A stretch of 64,000 nucleotides of DNA from Actinomadura chibensis NBRC 106107 (lineage in GTDB: Bacteria; Actinomycetota; Actinomycetes; Streptosporangiales; Streptosporangiaceae). Shown here piece by piece: positions 37,892 to 46,494 of the stretch. Positions within the stretch are counted from its first letter, which is position 1, and the number at the start of each line of letters is the position of its first letter. Below the pieces are notes generated by a model. That model was given only the letters and a program-made list of their open reading frames with translations, was not told where the DNA came from and made no database searches. A program made the translations under genes and the position numbers. The stretch is from contig NZ_BCQP01000002.1 in NCBI RefSeq assembly GCF_001552135.1, positions 124,001-188,000 of the forward strand, in the 5' to 3' direction.

Positions 37892-39393
37892 CAGAAGAGG
37901 TCCGCCTTTCCCTCGAACGGGTGGGGGCCCTTGCGTACACCGGGCACCTCGCCGCACAGACGCGGCGTGGGGAACACCTTGCCCGGGTTGCACAGTCCCG
38001 CAGGGTCGAATCCGCAGCGGACCATCTGCATCGTGTCCAGGTCGGCTTCGGTGAACATCCGCGGCATGTACCGGGACTTGTCCACTCCCACGCCGTGCTC
38101 GCCCGTGATGGAGCCGCCGTGCTCGATGCACAGGTCGAGGATCGCCCCGGAGACCTCCTCCGCGCGCCGCTCCGCGCCCGGCTCGGCGTCGTCGAACAGC
38201 ACCAGGGGGTGCAGGTTCCCGTCGCCCGCGTGGAACACGTTCGCCACCCGCACGCCGGACTCGGCGGACAGCGCGTCGATCCTCGCCAGGACCTCCGGCA
38301 GCACCGTCCGGGGGATCACGCCGTCCTGGACTATGTAGGCCGGGCTGATCCGGCCGACCGCCGCGAACGCCGACTTGCGCCCCTTCCAGATCAGCGCCCG
38401 CTCCGCGTCGTCGGCGGCGATCCGGATCTCGAACGCGCCCGCGTCCCGGCACAGCCGCTCGACCTGGGCGAACTGGGCGGCGACCTCGGGCTCCGGGCCG
38501 TCCAGCTCCACGATCAGCACCGCGCCCGCGCCCGGCGGGTACTCGCAGCGCACCGCCGCCTCCGCCGCCTCGATCGACAGCGCGTCCATCATCTCGATCG
38601 CCGCCGGGACGACGCCCGCCCCGATGATCGCCGACACCGCCGCGCCGCCCGCCTCGATCGAGTCGAACGCCGCGAGCAGCGTCTGCACCGTCTCCGGCAG
38701 CCGCGTCAGCCGCACGGTGATCTTGGTGGTGATGCCGAGCGTGCCCTCCGCGCCGACGAACACGCCGAGCAGGTCGTAGCCGGGGCCGTCCGCCGACAGC
38801 TCGACGATCTCCCCGTCCGGCGTCACGACCTCGCAGGCCAGCACGTGGTGCGCGGTGAACCCGTACTTCAGGCAGTGGGCGCCGCCGGAGTTCTCCGCGA
38901 CGTTCCCGCCGACCGAGCAGATCTGCTGGCTGGACGGGTCGGGCGCGAAGTAGTACCCGTACTGCCGGACGGCCCGCGTCACGTCCAGGTTGATCACGCC
39001 GGGCTCGACGACGGCCCGCTGCCCCGGGATGTCGACCTCCAGGATCCGCCGCATCCTGGACGTGACGATCAGCACGCCGTCCGCGCGGGGGAGCGCCCCG
39101 CCCGACAGGCCCGTCCCGGAGCCGCGCGCCACGTAGGGGACCCCGGCCGCCGCGCACTCGCGCACGATCGCGGCGATCTGCTCGGCGGTGTCGGGCAGCA
39201 CGACGATCCCCGGCGTCGACCGGTGGTTGGTCAGCCCGTCGCACTCGTACGTGCGCAGCCGCACCGGGTCGGTGATCACCCGGTCGGCGCCGAGCAGCTC
39301 CGCCAGCCTGCGTCCGAGCCCGCCGGGCAGCGCCTCGGTCGGCGACGGCTCGTTGGACAACGGCTCGTTGGGCAACGGTTCCACCTTTTCCAC
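37891..39393 (-). CDS. glcD: glycolate oxidase FAD-linked subunit GlcD
   Basis: About 500 aa. Oxidises glycolate to glyoxylate with FAD. Visible elements are VARGSGTGLSGGALP (FAD/PP loop), SVGGNVAENSGGAHCLKYG, and the C-terminal VFHAGDGNLHPL and TGEHGVGVDK with likely catalytic His residues. Start uncertain: GTG 39393 is listed, but the frame also has an ATG at 39459, which would place the coding region across a large inverted repeat. The N-terminus (PLPNEPLSNEPSPTEALPGG) is encoded by 15-bp repeats and precedes the conserved GLGRRLAELLGADRVITDP. Confidence 0.9.
   Translation of the reverse strand: MEKVEPLPNEPLSNEPSPTEALPGGLGRRLAELLGADRVITDPVRLRTYECDGLTNHRSTPGIVVLPDTAEQIAAIVRECAAAGVPYVARGSGTGLSGGALPRADGVLIVTSRMRRILEVDIPGQRAVVEPGVINLDVTRAVRQYGYYFAPDPSSQQICSVGGNVAENSGGAHCLKYGFTAHHVLACEVVTPDGEIVELSADGPGYDLLGVFVGAEGTLGITTKITVRLTRLPETVQTLLAAFDSIEAGGAAVSAIIGAGVVPAAIEMMDALSIEAAEAAVRCEYPPGAGAVLIVELDGPEPEVAAQFAQVERLCRDAGAFEIRIAADDAERALIWKGRKSAFAAVGRISPAYIVQDGVIPRTVLPEVLARIDALSAESGVRVANVFHAGDGNLHPLVLFDDAEPGAERRAEEVSGAILDLCIEHGGSITGEHGVGVDKSRYMPRMFTEADLDTMQMVRCGFDPAGLCNPGKVFPTPRLCGEVPGVRKGPHPFEGKADLF
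39319..39378 (-). repeat. 15-bp in-frame tandem repeat at the 5' end of glcD
   Basis: Four units of the form CTCGTTGG(G/A)CAACGG on the plus strand, at 39319, 39334, 39349 and 39364. They encode PLPNE, PLSNE, PSPTE and ALPGG. The two at 39349 and 39364 differ at one base; the others are degenerate. Confidence 0.85.
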
Positions 39394-39419
39394 GATCCCC
39401 GATAGTGGCCCAGGGACGA

Positions 39420-39464
39420 ACCCTTTGGAACCCACGTTCCTTACGGGCGCGGGTTCCAAAGGGT
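39420..39464. promoter_or_regulatory. 14-bp perfect inverted repeat between aceB and glcD
   Basis: ACCCTTTGGAACCC (39420-39433) and GGGTTCCAAAGGGT (39451-39464) with a 17-nt spacer, 18 nt past the malate synthase stop and just upstream of the preferred glcD start. It can serve as the aceB terminator hairpin, as an operator for glcDEF, or both. There is no U tract. Confidence 0.7.
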
Positions 39465-39481
39465 GCGCACGCCGTCCGGGT

Positions 39482-41089
39482 CTACGGGAAGCTCTGGTAG
39501 GCCGGGATCGTGAGGAACTCGGAGTACTCGTCCGCGAGGGTGACCTCCTTGAACAGGGTCACGGCCTGGTCGTAGCGGGGCTCGTTGTACGCCTGCCCCA
39601 GCTCCTCCTTGATCTTGGCGAGCTCCTCGTCCAGCAGCTCCTCGACCCACTCCTTGGTGATCTTGCGCCCGTCGGCGGTGGACACGCCGTTGTAGATCCA
39701 CTGCCAGACCTGCGAGCGGGAGATCTCCGCCGTCGCGGCGTCCTCCATCAGGTTGTGGATGGCGACCGCGCCCGCGCCGTCCAGCCAGGTGGCGAGGTAG
39801 CGCAGCGCCACGTCGATGTTGTTGCGCAGGCCCGCCTCGGTGATCTCGCCGGGGGTGTCCTTGACGTTGAGCAGGTCGGCGGCGGTGACGCGGACGTCCT
39901 CGCGGAGCCGCTCGCGCTGGTTCGGCCGGTCGCCGAGGACGCCGTCGAACACCTCCCGGCAGACCGGGACGAGGTCGGGGTGCGCCACCCAGGAGCCGTC
40001 GAACCCGTCGCCCGACTCGCGCGCCTTGTCCGCCCGCACCTTCTCCAGCGCGATCTTGTTGACCTCCTCGTCGCGGCGGGACGGGATGAACGCCGCCATC
40101 CCGCCGATCGCGTGCGCGCCGCGCTTGTGGCACGTCCGGACGAGCAGCTCGGTGTAGGCCCGCATGAACGGCGCGGTCATCGTGATCGCGTTCCGCTCGG
40201 GCAGCACGAAGTCGGCGCCCCGCTCCCGGAACTTCTTGATCACGGAGAAGAGGTAGTCCCAGCGCCCGGCGTTCAGGCCCGCGGAGTGGTCGCGCAGCTC
40301 GTAGAGGATCTCCTCCATCTCGAACGCCGCCGGGATCGTCTCGATCAGGACGGTCGCGCGGATCGTGCCGCGCGGGACGCCCAGCGCGTCCTGCGCGATG
40401 TTGAACGCGTCGTTCCAGAGCCGCGCCTCCAGGTGCGACTCCATCTTCGGCAGGTAGTAGTAGGGGCCCTTGCCCTTGGCGAGCTGGCGGCGCGCGCAGT
40501 GGAAGAAGTACAGGCCGAAGTCGAAGAGCGACCCGGACATGGGCTCGCCGTCGACGAGGAGGTGCTTCTCGTCCAGGTGCCAGCCGCGCGGCCGGACGAC
40601 GATGGTCGCGAGCTCCGCGTCGTCCTTGAGCGCGTAGGACTTCCCGCTCTTGTCGTCGGTGAAGTCGATGGCGCGGTCGAGGGCGTCGCGGAGGTTGAGC
40701 TGCCCCTCGATCATGTTCGTCCACAGCGGCGTGTTGGCGTCCTCGAAGTCGGCCAGCCACACCTTCGCGCCGGAGTTCAGCGCGTTGATCGTCATCTTGC
40801 GGTCGGTCGGGCCGGTGATCTCGACGCGGCGGTCCTCCAGGCCGGGCGCGGGGTCGGCGACCCGCCAGGCGTCGTCCGCGCGGACGCCCGCGGTCTCGGG
40901 GAGGAAGTCGAGCGTCCCGCCGGCGGACAGGGCGCGCTGCCGCTCGGCGCGGGCGGCCAGCAGCTCCGTCCGCCGGGCGCCCAGCTCGCGCTGCAGGGAG
41001 GCGAGCAGGCCGAGCGCCTCGGGGGTCAGGATCTCCTCGTACCGATCGCCGAGGGGTCCGGTGACCTCGATGCCGTCAAGTCCAGCCAT
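39482..41089 (-). CDS. aceB: malate synthase A
   Basis: 535 aa. Condenses glyoxylate with acetyl-CoA to malate. Family marks are [43 protein letters not shown] and [23 protein letters not shown]. Two ATGs are available: the one at 41098 touches the ribosome binding site AAAGGG directly, while 41089 has a 9-nt spacing, so 41089 is preferred. No isocitrate lyase is in the window; next to glcDEF it probably consumes glycolate-derived glyoxylate. Confidence 0.95.
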   Translation of the reverse strand: MAGLDGIEVTGPLGDRYEEILTPEALGLLASLQRELGARRTELLAARAERQRALSAGGTLDFLPETAGVRADDAWRVADPAPGLEDRRVEITGPTDRKMTINALNSGAKVWLADFEDANTPLWTNMIEGQLNLRDALDRAIDFTDDKSGKSYALKDDAELATIVVRPRGWHLDEKHLLVDGEPMSGSLFDFGLYFFHCARRQLAKGKGPYYYLPKMESHLEARLWNDAFNIAQDALGVPRGTIRATVLIETIPAAFEMEEILYELRDHSAGLNAGRWDYLFSVIKKFRERGADFVLPERNAITMTAPFMRAYTELLVRTCHKRGAHAIGGMAAFIPSRRDEEVNKIALEKVRADKARESGDGFDGSWVAHPDLVPVCREVFDGVLGDRPNQRERLREDVRVTAADLLNVKDTPGEITEAGLRNNIDVALRYLATWLDGAGAVAIHNLMEDAATAEISRSQVWQWIYNGVSTADGRKITKEWVEELLDEELAKIKEELGQAYNEPRYDQAVTLFKEVTLADEYSEFLTIPAYQSFP

Positions 41090-41121
41090 CTGCGCCATCC
41101 CTTTCGTATAGTGAAATTCGG

Positions 41122-41140
41122 GTTCTGGTATGTGGAGAAC
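41122..41140. promoter_or_regulatory. candidate operator upstream of aceB
   Basis: GTTCT and AGAAC flank a 9-nt centre (GTTCTGGTATGTGGAGAAC), about 33-51 nt upstream of the aceB start. On the minus strand TATACG, a possible -10, follows shortly after. The spacing resembles operators of IclR-type regulators; no such regulator is in the window. Confidence 0.35.
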
Positions 41141-41356
41141 GGTACTTGGCGTGGTCGAAGGCGGTCAAAGCGGGGTAGTGGAGTGGCCGGGCGCGCATGG
41201 ACCCCGCGTTCACCGGGACACGTCCCCGCGCGCGCTTGCGTCAACCCAGGGAGATAACCGCGTGACCACCGGGGACCGCCGTGAGACCATCGGCGGGAAG
41301 AAACGGCGGGACGACCGGGAAGACACGGCCGCGCCGCGGCGTTCTACCGAGGACAT

Positions 41357-42793
41357 ATGACTCAACCTTTTTCTGCAGACCAGACCCAGACCTCCGAAGA
41401 GTTCGAGTACGAGCCCATGACGGGCGAGCTCGACCTTGAAGACCGCCGGGCACTGCGCCGCGTCGCGGGCCTGTCCACCGAGCTGGAGGACGTCACCGAG
41501 GTCGAGTACCGCTCGCTCCGCCTGGAGCGGGTCGTCCTCGTCGGCGTCTGGACGGAGGGCACCGCCGAGGCCGCCGAGAACTCCCTGCGCGAGCTGGCGC
41601 TCCTCGCCGAGACCGCGGGCTCGGAAGTGCTGGAGGGGCTTGTCCAGCGGCGCTCCCGGCCCGACCCGGCCACCTACATCGGCTCCGGCAAGGCCGCCGA
41701 GCTGCGCGACGTCGTCATCGCCACCGGCGCCGACACCGTCATCTGCGACGGCGAGCTGGCCCCGAGCCAGCTCCGGCACCTGGAGGAGACCGTCCAGGTC
41801 AAGGTGATCGACCGGACCGCGCTGATCCTCGACATCTTCGCCCAGCACGCCAAGAGCCGCGAGGGCAAGGCGCAGGTCGAGCTCGCGCAGCTCGACTACC
41901 TGCTGCCGCGGCTGCGCGGCTGGGGCGGCAACCTGTCCCGGCAGGTCGGCGGGCGCGCCGCGGGCGGCGTCGGGATCGGCGGCCGCGGCCCCGGCGAGAC
42001 CAAGATCGAGCTGGACCGGCGGCGGATCCGCACCCGGATGGCCAAGCTGCGCCGGCAGATCGCCGAGATGTCCAAGGCCCGCGACACCAAGCGCGGCGAG
42101 CGCCGCCGCCACGCGGTGCCCGCCGTCGCCATCGCCGGCTACACCAACGCGGGCAAGTCGTCGCTGCTGAACCGGCTCACCGGCGCCGGGGTCCTGGTGG
42201 AGGACGCCCTGTTCGCCACCCTCGACCCCACCGTCCGGCGGGCCGAGACGCCCGGCGGGCGCGCCTACACCCTCGCCGACACGGTCGGGTTCGTCCGGCA
42301 CCTGCCGCACCAGCTCGTCGAGGCGTTCCGCTCGACGCTGGAGGAGGTCACCGACGCGGGGCTGATCCTGCACGTCGTGGACGGCTCCGACCCGGCGCCC
42401 GAGGAGCAGCTCGACGCCGTCCGCGAGGTGCTGCGCGAGATCGGCGCCGCGGAGATCCCCGAGATCGTCGTGATCAACAAGGCCGACGCCGCCGACGACC
42501 TCGCGATCGCCCGGCTGCAGCGCCGCGAGCCGCACAGCGTCGTCGTGTCCGCCCGCACCGGGTTCGGCATCGAGGAGCTGCGCGCCGCCATCGAGGCCGA
42601 CCTGCCCGGGCTGGAGAGCGAACTGCGCGTCCTCGTGCCCTACGACCGGGGCGACCTCATCGCGCAGGCGCACGAGCGCGGCGAGGTGCTCAAGCAGGAG
42701 CACGGCGCCGACGGCACCCTGCTGCACGCCCGGGTCCCGGCGGACCTCGCCGGGGAACTGGCGCGGTACGAGGCCGTGACGCCGACCGTCTGA
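41357..42793 (+). CDS. hflX: ribosome-associated GTPase HflX
   Basis: 478 aa. Splits stalled or hibernating 70S ribosomes. The N-terminal HflX domain (PATYIGSGKAAELRD) is followed by a coiled-coil linker (GRGPGETKIELDRRRIRTRMAKLRRQI). The G domain has GYTNAGKSSLLN, DTVGFVRHLP and NKAD, and a C-terminal subdomain follows. The N-terminal 35 residues are an acidic extension. In other actinomycetes hflX follows dapF closely; here 16.5 kb separates them. Confidence 0.96.
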   Translation: MTQPFSADQTQTSEEFEYEPMTGELDLEDRRALRRVAGLSTELEDVTEVEYRSLRLERVVLVGVWTEGTAEAAENSLRELALLAETAGSEVLEGLVQRRSRPDPATYIGSGKAAELRDVVIATGADTVICDGELAPSQLRHLEETVQVKVIDRTALILDIFAQHAKSREGKAQVELAQLDYLLPRLRGWGGNLSRQVGGRAAGGVGIGGRGPGETKIELDRRRIRTRMAKLRRQIAEMSKARDTKRGERRRHAVPAVAIAGYTNAGKSSLLNRLTGAGVLVEDALFATLDPTVRRAETPGGRAYTLADTVGFVRHLPHQLVEAFRSTLEEVTDAGLILHVVDGSDPAPEEQLDAVREVLREIGAAEIPEIVVINKADAADDLAIARLQRREPHSVVVSARTGFGIEELRAAIEADLPGLESELRVLVPYDRGDLIAQAHERGEVLKQEHGADGTLLHARVPADLAGELARYEAVTPTV

Positions 42794-42808
42794 GCGGTTC
42801 GGCCTTCC

Positions 42809-42833
42809 CCCGCGGGTTCTCCGAACCCGCGGG
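42809..42833 (+). terminator. hflX terminator hairpin
   Basis: CCCGCGGGTTC (42809-42819) and GAACCCGCGGG (42823-42833): a perfect 11-bp stem with a 3-nt loop, 16 nt after the hflX stop. Confidence 0.85.
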
Positions 42834-42900
42834 CGGGACCGAGCGTCTCAACAGGCTGTCCGGATGGTTCGTTCGAACCGTCCGTCCGAACCGAACCGGC

Positions 42901-42932
42901 GACCCGCCGGGTCCCGCGGGGCCCGGCGGGTC
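42901..42932. terminator. second GC-rich hairpin after hflX
   Basis: GACCCGCCGGG (42901-42911) pairs perfectly with CCCGGCGGGTC (42922-42932) around a 10-nt loop. It may be a back-up terminator or shield the hutI leader from read-through. Confidence 0.6.
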
Positions 42933-43031
42933 TCCGCAGTTACGGGCGACGCTCCGTTAGATTCGGACGCGTCCGGAACCTGTGGCCACGTCGATCCTCG
43001 TCGCTGAATGGTGACAGCTTCACGAATCGGC

Positions 43032-43059
43032 TTGACGGTGCGGTTGAAATCCGTACGGT
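43032..43059 (+). promoter_or_regulatory. likely promoter of the hutI leader
   Basis: TTGACG, 16 nt, then TACGGT: a good match to a primary-sigma promoter, 23 nt upstream of a short ORF with a strong ribosome binding site. Confidence 0.45.
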
Positions 43060-43081
43060 CGTAGAGCTAAGGGGCGGGGAG

Positions 43082-43141
43082 ATGGCTGTCGAAGCGCTGC
43101 TATCAGAGGTTGTCGGACGGGCCTTCGGTGCACTACCGTGA
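43082..43141 (+). CDS. possible 19-residue leader peptide
   Basis: ATG with a strong ribosome binding site (GGGGCGGGGAG), encoding MAVEALLSEVVGRAFGALP and then TGA. The stop overlaps the GTG of a second short frame (GTGA, 43138). It has no His run, so it is not a classical histidine attenuator. It could be a real micropeptide or a translated leader that controls the genes below. Low certainty. Confidence 0.35.
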   Translation: MAVEALLSEVVGRAFGALP

Positions 43142-43258
43142 CGAAACCGATATCTCCGGTCTCGTTGCCCAGTGGTGGTCGCCCGATCACCCGACCCACC
43201 AATGGTGAGTCGCCGGCATCCAGTCGGCGTTTCGGATCGAGAGCAGGTGGCCCACTCC

Positions 43259-43423
43259 ATGAAAGATCCAGGCGCCAGACCGAGAGCAGGCGGCCGGCCA
43301 CGTCCTCACGCCACGTCCGAGCACCGCACCGACGCGCCGTCGCCGCACGGCGCCCCGCCGCCGCACGGCGCCCTTGACCGCGCTGAAGCGCACATCGTCC
43401 CACCCTGGTCGGTGAACCTATGA
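43259..43423 (+). CDS. possible small protein coupled to hutI
   Basis: 54 codons from an ATG with a plausible ribosome binding site (AGGTGG, 8-9 nt). It ends in an ATGA overlap with the hutI start, a hallmark of translational coupling. The product is Pro/Arg/His-rich (SPHGAPPPHG) and ends AHIVPPWSVNL; no family is recognised. A different frame (43138-43377), itself coupled to the 19-residue ORF, overlaps it, so only one may be real. Confidence 0.35.
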   Translation: MKDPGARPRAGGRPRPHATSEHRTDAPSPHGAPPPHGALDRAEAHIVPPWSVNL

Positions 43424-44634
43424 CGGTACGGCTGTTGACGAACATCGGCAGGCTCTGGACGGGCACCGACGTCTGCAGCAACGCCGCCGTCCTCATCCAC
43501 GACGACCGGATCGTCTGGGCCGGGCCCGCCTCCGACCTCCCGCAGCGCGTCCCCGGCATCATCGACGACATCGTGGACGTCGACCACGTCGAGAACCTCG
43601 GCGGCGGGCTCGTCACGCCGGGGCTCATCGACGCGCACTCCCACCCGGTCTACGCGGGCAACCGCTGGGCGGAACTCGCGATGCGCACGAGCGGGTCGTC
43701 CCACTCCGCCATCACCGCGGCGGGCGGCGGCGTGAACTCGACCGTGACCGTCACCCGCGGGACGGACCCGTGGACGCTCTGCAACGGCGTCCGCGAACGG
43801 CTCCGCCAGTGGATCCTCGCCGGGACGACCACCGTCGAGGCCAAGACCGGCTACCACCTCACCCGCGACGGCGAGCTCGCCGACATCCGGATGCTGCGCT
43901 CGCTGGAGGGCGAGCCGTCCATGCCGCGCATCCACGCGACGTTCCTCGCCGCGCACATCCTGCCGCCGGAGTTCTTCGGACGCCGCCGCGACTACATCGA
44001 GGCCGTCCGGCTGTGGGCGGGCGACGCCGCCGTGGCGGGCGCCGACTCGATCGACGTCTACTGCGACGAGGGCCACTTCACCGCCGAGGAGGCCCGCGCC
44101 CTGCTGCTGACCGGCAAGCGCGCCGGGCTGAAGGCCCGCATGCACGCCTGCGCCAACGAGCGCGTCGGCGCGGCGCAGGTCGCCGCCGAGGTCGGCTGCG
44201 CGTCCGCCGACCTGCTCACCCAGGCCAACGACGACGACATCAAGGCCCTCGCGCACGCGGGCGTCACCGCCACCGTCTGCCCCGGCAGCTCGCTCAACAG
44301 CAGCCGCGCGCCCGCGCCCGTCCGGCAGATGCTCGACCGCGGCGTCACCGTCGCGCTCGGCACCGACCACAACCCGGGCCAGTGCGGCATCACGTCCATG
44401 CCGCTCGTCATCGGGCTGTCCGTCGCGATGTTCGGGCTGAGCGTCACCGAGGCGCTGCGCGCCGCCACGCTCGGCGGAGCCGCCGCCCTGCGCGTCGGCG
44501 ACCGCGGCTCGCTCGCGCCCGGCATGCTCGCCGACATCGTCCTCTGGGACGCCGACCACGAGGGCGCGTTCGCGTGGGCGTTCGGCCTGCGCGCACTGCG
44601 GATCTGGCGCGGCGGCGTGCCCGTCCAGCCCTGA
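43420..44634 (+). CDS. hutI: imidazolonepropionase
   Basis: 404 aa. Hydrolyses 4-imidazolone-5-propionate to N-formimino-L-glutamate in histidine breakdown. Amidohydrolase metal motif DAHSHPVYAGNR, then AGGGVNSTVTVTR, EAKTGYHL, AHILPPEFF and the C-terminal metal Asp in GTDHNPGQC. It stands alone: no hutH, hutU or formiminoglutamate hydrolase gene is in the window. Its own ribosome binding site is weak and the start overlaps a preceding small frame. Confidence 0.92.
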   Translation: MTVRLLTNIGRLWTGTDVCSNAAVLIHDDRIVWAGPASDLPQRVPGIIDDIVDVDHVENLGGGLVTPGLIDAHSHPVYAGNRWAELAMRTSGSSHSAITAAGGGVNSTVTVTRGTDPWTLCNGVRERLRQWILAGTTTVEAKTGYHLTRDGELADIRMLRSLEGEPSMPRIHATFLAAHILPPEFFGRRRDYIEAVRLWAGDAAVAGADSIDVYCDEGHFTAEEARALLLTGKRAGLKARMHACANERVGAAQVAAEVGCASADLLTQANDDDIKALAHAGVTATVCPGSSLNSSRAPAPVRQMLDRGVTVALGTDHNPGQCGITSMPLVIGLSVAMFGLSVTEALRAATLGGAAALRVGDRGSLAPGMLADIVLWDADHEGAFAWAFGLRALRIWRGGVPVQP

Positions 44635-44666
44635 CCCGCCGTCCCGGCGGCGGGTAGCGTCCTTTC

Positions 44667-45512
44667 ATGGGAAACGCCGTCGCGGTCGTGACGGACTCGA
44701 CCGCCTACCTGCCGTCCGGGCCGGCCGGACGGCACGGGCTGACCGTCGTCCCGCTGCAGATCGCCGTCGGCGGCGCCACCCGCGACGAGGGCGACGTCGG
44801 CGCCGCCGAGGCCGTGCGCGCGCTGCGGGAACGGCACGCCGTGACGACGTCGCGTCCGTCGCCCGGACGCTTCGCCGCCGCCTACCGGTCGGTCGTGGAC
44901 GCGGGCGCGCGCGAGGTGGTCTCCGTGCACCTGTCCGCCGCCATGTCCGGGACGGTGGAGGCGGCACGGCTCGCCGCCGCCGACGCGTCCGTCCCGGTGC
45001 GGGTCGTCGACAGCGGCACCATCGGGATGGGCCTCGGATTCGCCGCGCTCACCGCCGCCTCGGTCGCCCTCTCCGGCGGGACCTCGCAGGAGGCCGCGGA
45101 CGCCGCCCTGCGCCGGGCCAGGCTCACGCGGTCCCTTTTCTACCTCGACACCCTGGAGTACCTGCGGCGCGGTGGACGGATCGGTGCCGCCGCCACCCTG
45201 CTGAGGTCCGCCCTCATGGTGAAGCCCCTCTTGCACATCGCGGGGGGACGGATCGCGCCGCTGGAGAAGGTCCGGACGTCCGCGCGCGCTCTGGCCCGGC
45301 TGGAGGAACTCGCGGTCGCGGAGGCGGGCGGGCTGCACGTTGATCTGGGTGTGCAGCACCTCGCCGCATCGGCACGTGCCGACGCCCTTGCCGCCCGCCT
45401 GTGCGAGCGGATCCCACATGTCGCTGACGTGTACGTAGGCGAGGTCGGCCCGGTAATCGGCGCCCATGTCAGCCCTGGAATGCTCGGCGTGGTCGTGGCG
45501 CCGCACCTCTGA
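44667..45512 (+). CDS. DegV family fatty-acid-binding protein
   Basis: 281 aa. DegV/FakB fold with the N-terminal VVTDSTAYLP, TTSRPSPGRFAAAY, the HLSAAMSGT loop and RVVDSGTIGMG. In Firmicutes FakB presents fatty acids to the kinase FakA; no FakA is seen here. It begins 32 nt after hutI. Members upstream of comEA are common in actinomycetes. Confidence 0.92.
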   Translation: MGNAVAVVTDSTAYLPSGPAGRHGLTVVPLQIAVGGATRDEGDVGAAEAVRALRERHAVTTSRPSPGRFAAAYRSVVDAGAREVVSVHLSAAMSGTVEAARLAAADASVPVRVVDSGTIGMGLGFAALTAASVALSGGTSQEAADAALRRARLTRSLFYLDTLEYLRRGGRIGAAATLLRSALMVKPLLHIAGGRIAPLEKVRTSARALARLEELAVAEAGGLHVDLGVQHLAASARADALAARLCERIPHVADVYVGEVGPVIGAHVSPGMLGVVVAPHL

Positions 45513-45717
45513 CGGCCTGGCGACTCGGCGCCGGTGGAACTCCCGGCGGGCGGATTCACCGGTTGCCCGACAGTCCTCGCCGTCATCGATGGGGCGGGGG
45601 CGGTGTGGCCTCTGCTCAGCCGATCCGCGCGGGGGCTGCGTCGGCTGTCGCGCGAGCCGATGCGCGGCGGTGTGGTCCCTGCCTTGCCGGTCCCCTCGGA
45701 ACGGTGCTGACGCAGAG

Positions 45718-45726
45718 TTATCCACA
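45718..45726 (+). promoter_or_regulatory. perfect DnaA-box-like nonamer upstream of comEA
   Basis: TTATCCACA inside GTTATCCACAAT, about 52 nt before comEA. Identical over 12 bases to the site upstream of recA. The 265-nt degV-comEA gap holds no gene that I can support. Confidence 0.6.
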
Positions 45727-45777
45727 ATTGGCGGAGCGCTTACGGCGGGTCGGCGGGCGCGCCTAGCGTCGGGTGCC

Positions 45778-46494
45778 ATGAGACCCGACACGCAGGCCCG
45801 GCTGCAGTCCGCGATGGGGCGCCTCAGCGTTTCCGAGGCGCCGCCCTCGGCCCGCCTACGCGCGGGCCCGGAGCGGTCGAATGTCCGCGTCCTGGTGATC
45901 CTCGGGCTGATCGCCGCCGTGGTGGCCGCCGGGTACTTCTGGATGGCGCGCCCACGGCCGCGGGATTCCGCGGCGCCGCTGCCGAGCGCGACCCTCGCCG
46001 AGACGCGCGAGGGTTCGTCCGCGAGCCCGCCCGCGAGCCCGGTCGCGGCGGGGGCCTCGGTGGTCGTGCACGTCATCGGGAAGGTCAGGCGTCCCGGTGT
46101 GGTCACGCTCCCGGGCGGGTCGCGCGTAGCCGAGGCGATCAAGGCCGCGGGCGGGCTGCGCCCCGGCGCGAAGACCGGCACGCTCAACCTCGCCCGCAAG
46201 CTGGTGGACGGCGAGCAGATCCCGGTGGGCGTCCGCGGCTCCGCCCCCGCCGCCCCGGTCGCCGCCGCCCCGCCCGGGCCCGACGCCCCGGGCGCGCCCG
46301 CGACGCCGATCGACCTCAACGCCGCCACCGCCGACCAGCTGGACGGGCTTCCAGGCGTCGGTCCCGTCCTCGCCCAGCGCATCGTCGCGTACCGCACCGA
46401 GCACGGCGGCTTCCGCTCCGTCGACGAACTTCGGGAGGTGAGCGGCATAGGCTCCCGCCGCTTCGACGACCTGAAATCCAGGGTCCGCGTATGA
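45778..46494 (+). CDS. comEA: ComEA-type DNA-binding protein
   Basis: 238 aa. An N-terminal cytoplasmic stretch and one transmembrane helix (about 38-57) lead into a Ser/Pro linker, a SLBB domain (VHVIGKVRRPGVVTLPGGSRVAEAI) and a C-terminal pair of helix-hairpin-helix motifs (LNAATADQLDGLPGVGPVLAQRIV...ELREVSGIGSRRF). In competent bacteria it binds incoming DNA outside the membrane and hands it to ComEC. The start at ATG 45778 excludes upstream open but non-homologous sequence. Ends in an ATGA overlap with comEC. Confidence 0.93.
   Translation: MRPDTQARLQSAMGRLSVSEAPPSARLRAGPERSNVRVLVILGLIAAVVAAGYFWMARPRPRDSAAPLPSATLAETREGSSASPPASPVAAGASVVVHVIGKVRRPGVVTLPGGSRVAEAIKAAGGLRPGAKTGTLNLARKLVDGEQIPVGVRGSAPAAPVAAAPPGPDAPGAPATPIDLNAATADQLDGLPGVGPVLAQRIVAYRTEHGGFRSVDELREVSGIGSRRFDDLKSRVRV

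Noticed and set aside
36695..39244. An 849-codon frame apparently fusing two oxidase subunits
   Set aside because: The first half is a shifted-frame shadow of glcD. The real glcE starts at 37891 with a 1-nt overlap to the glcD stop.
42860..42885. GGTTCGTTCGAACC-like sequence after hflX as an SOS box
   Set aside because: The half-sites do not have the required 4-nt spacing of TCGAAC(N4)GTTCGA.
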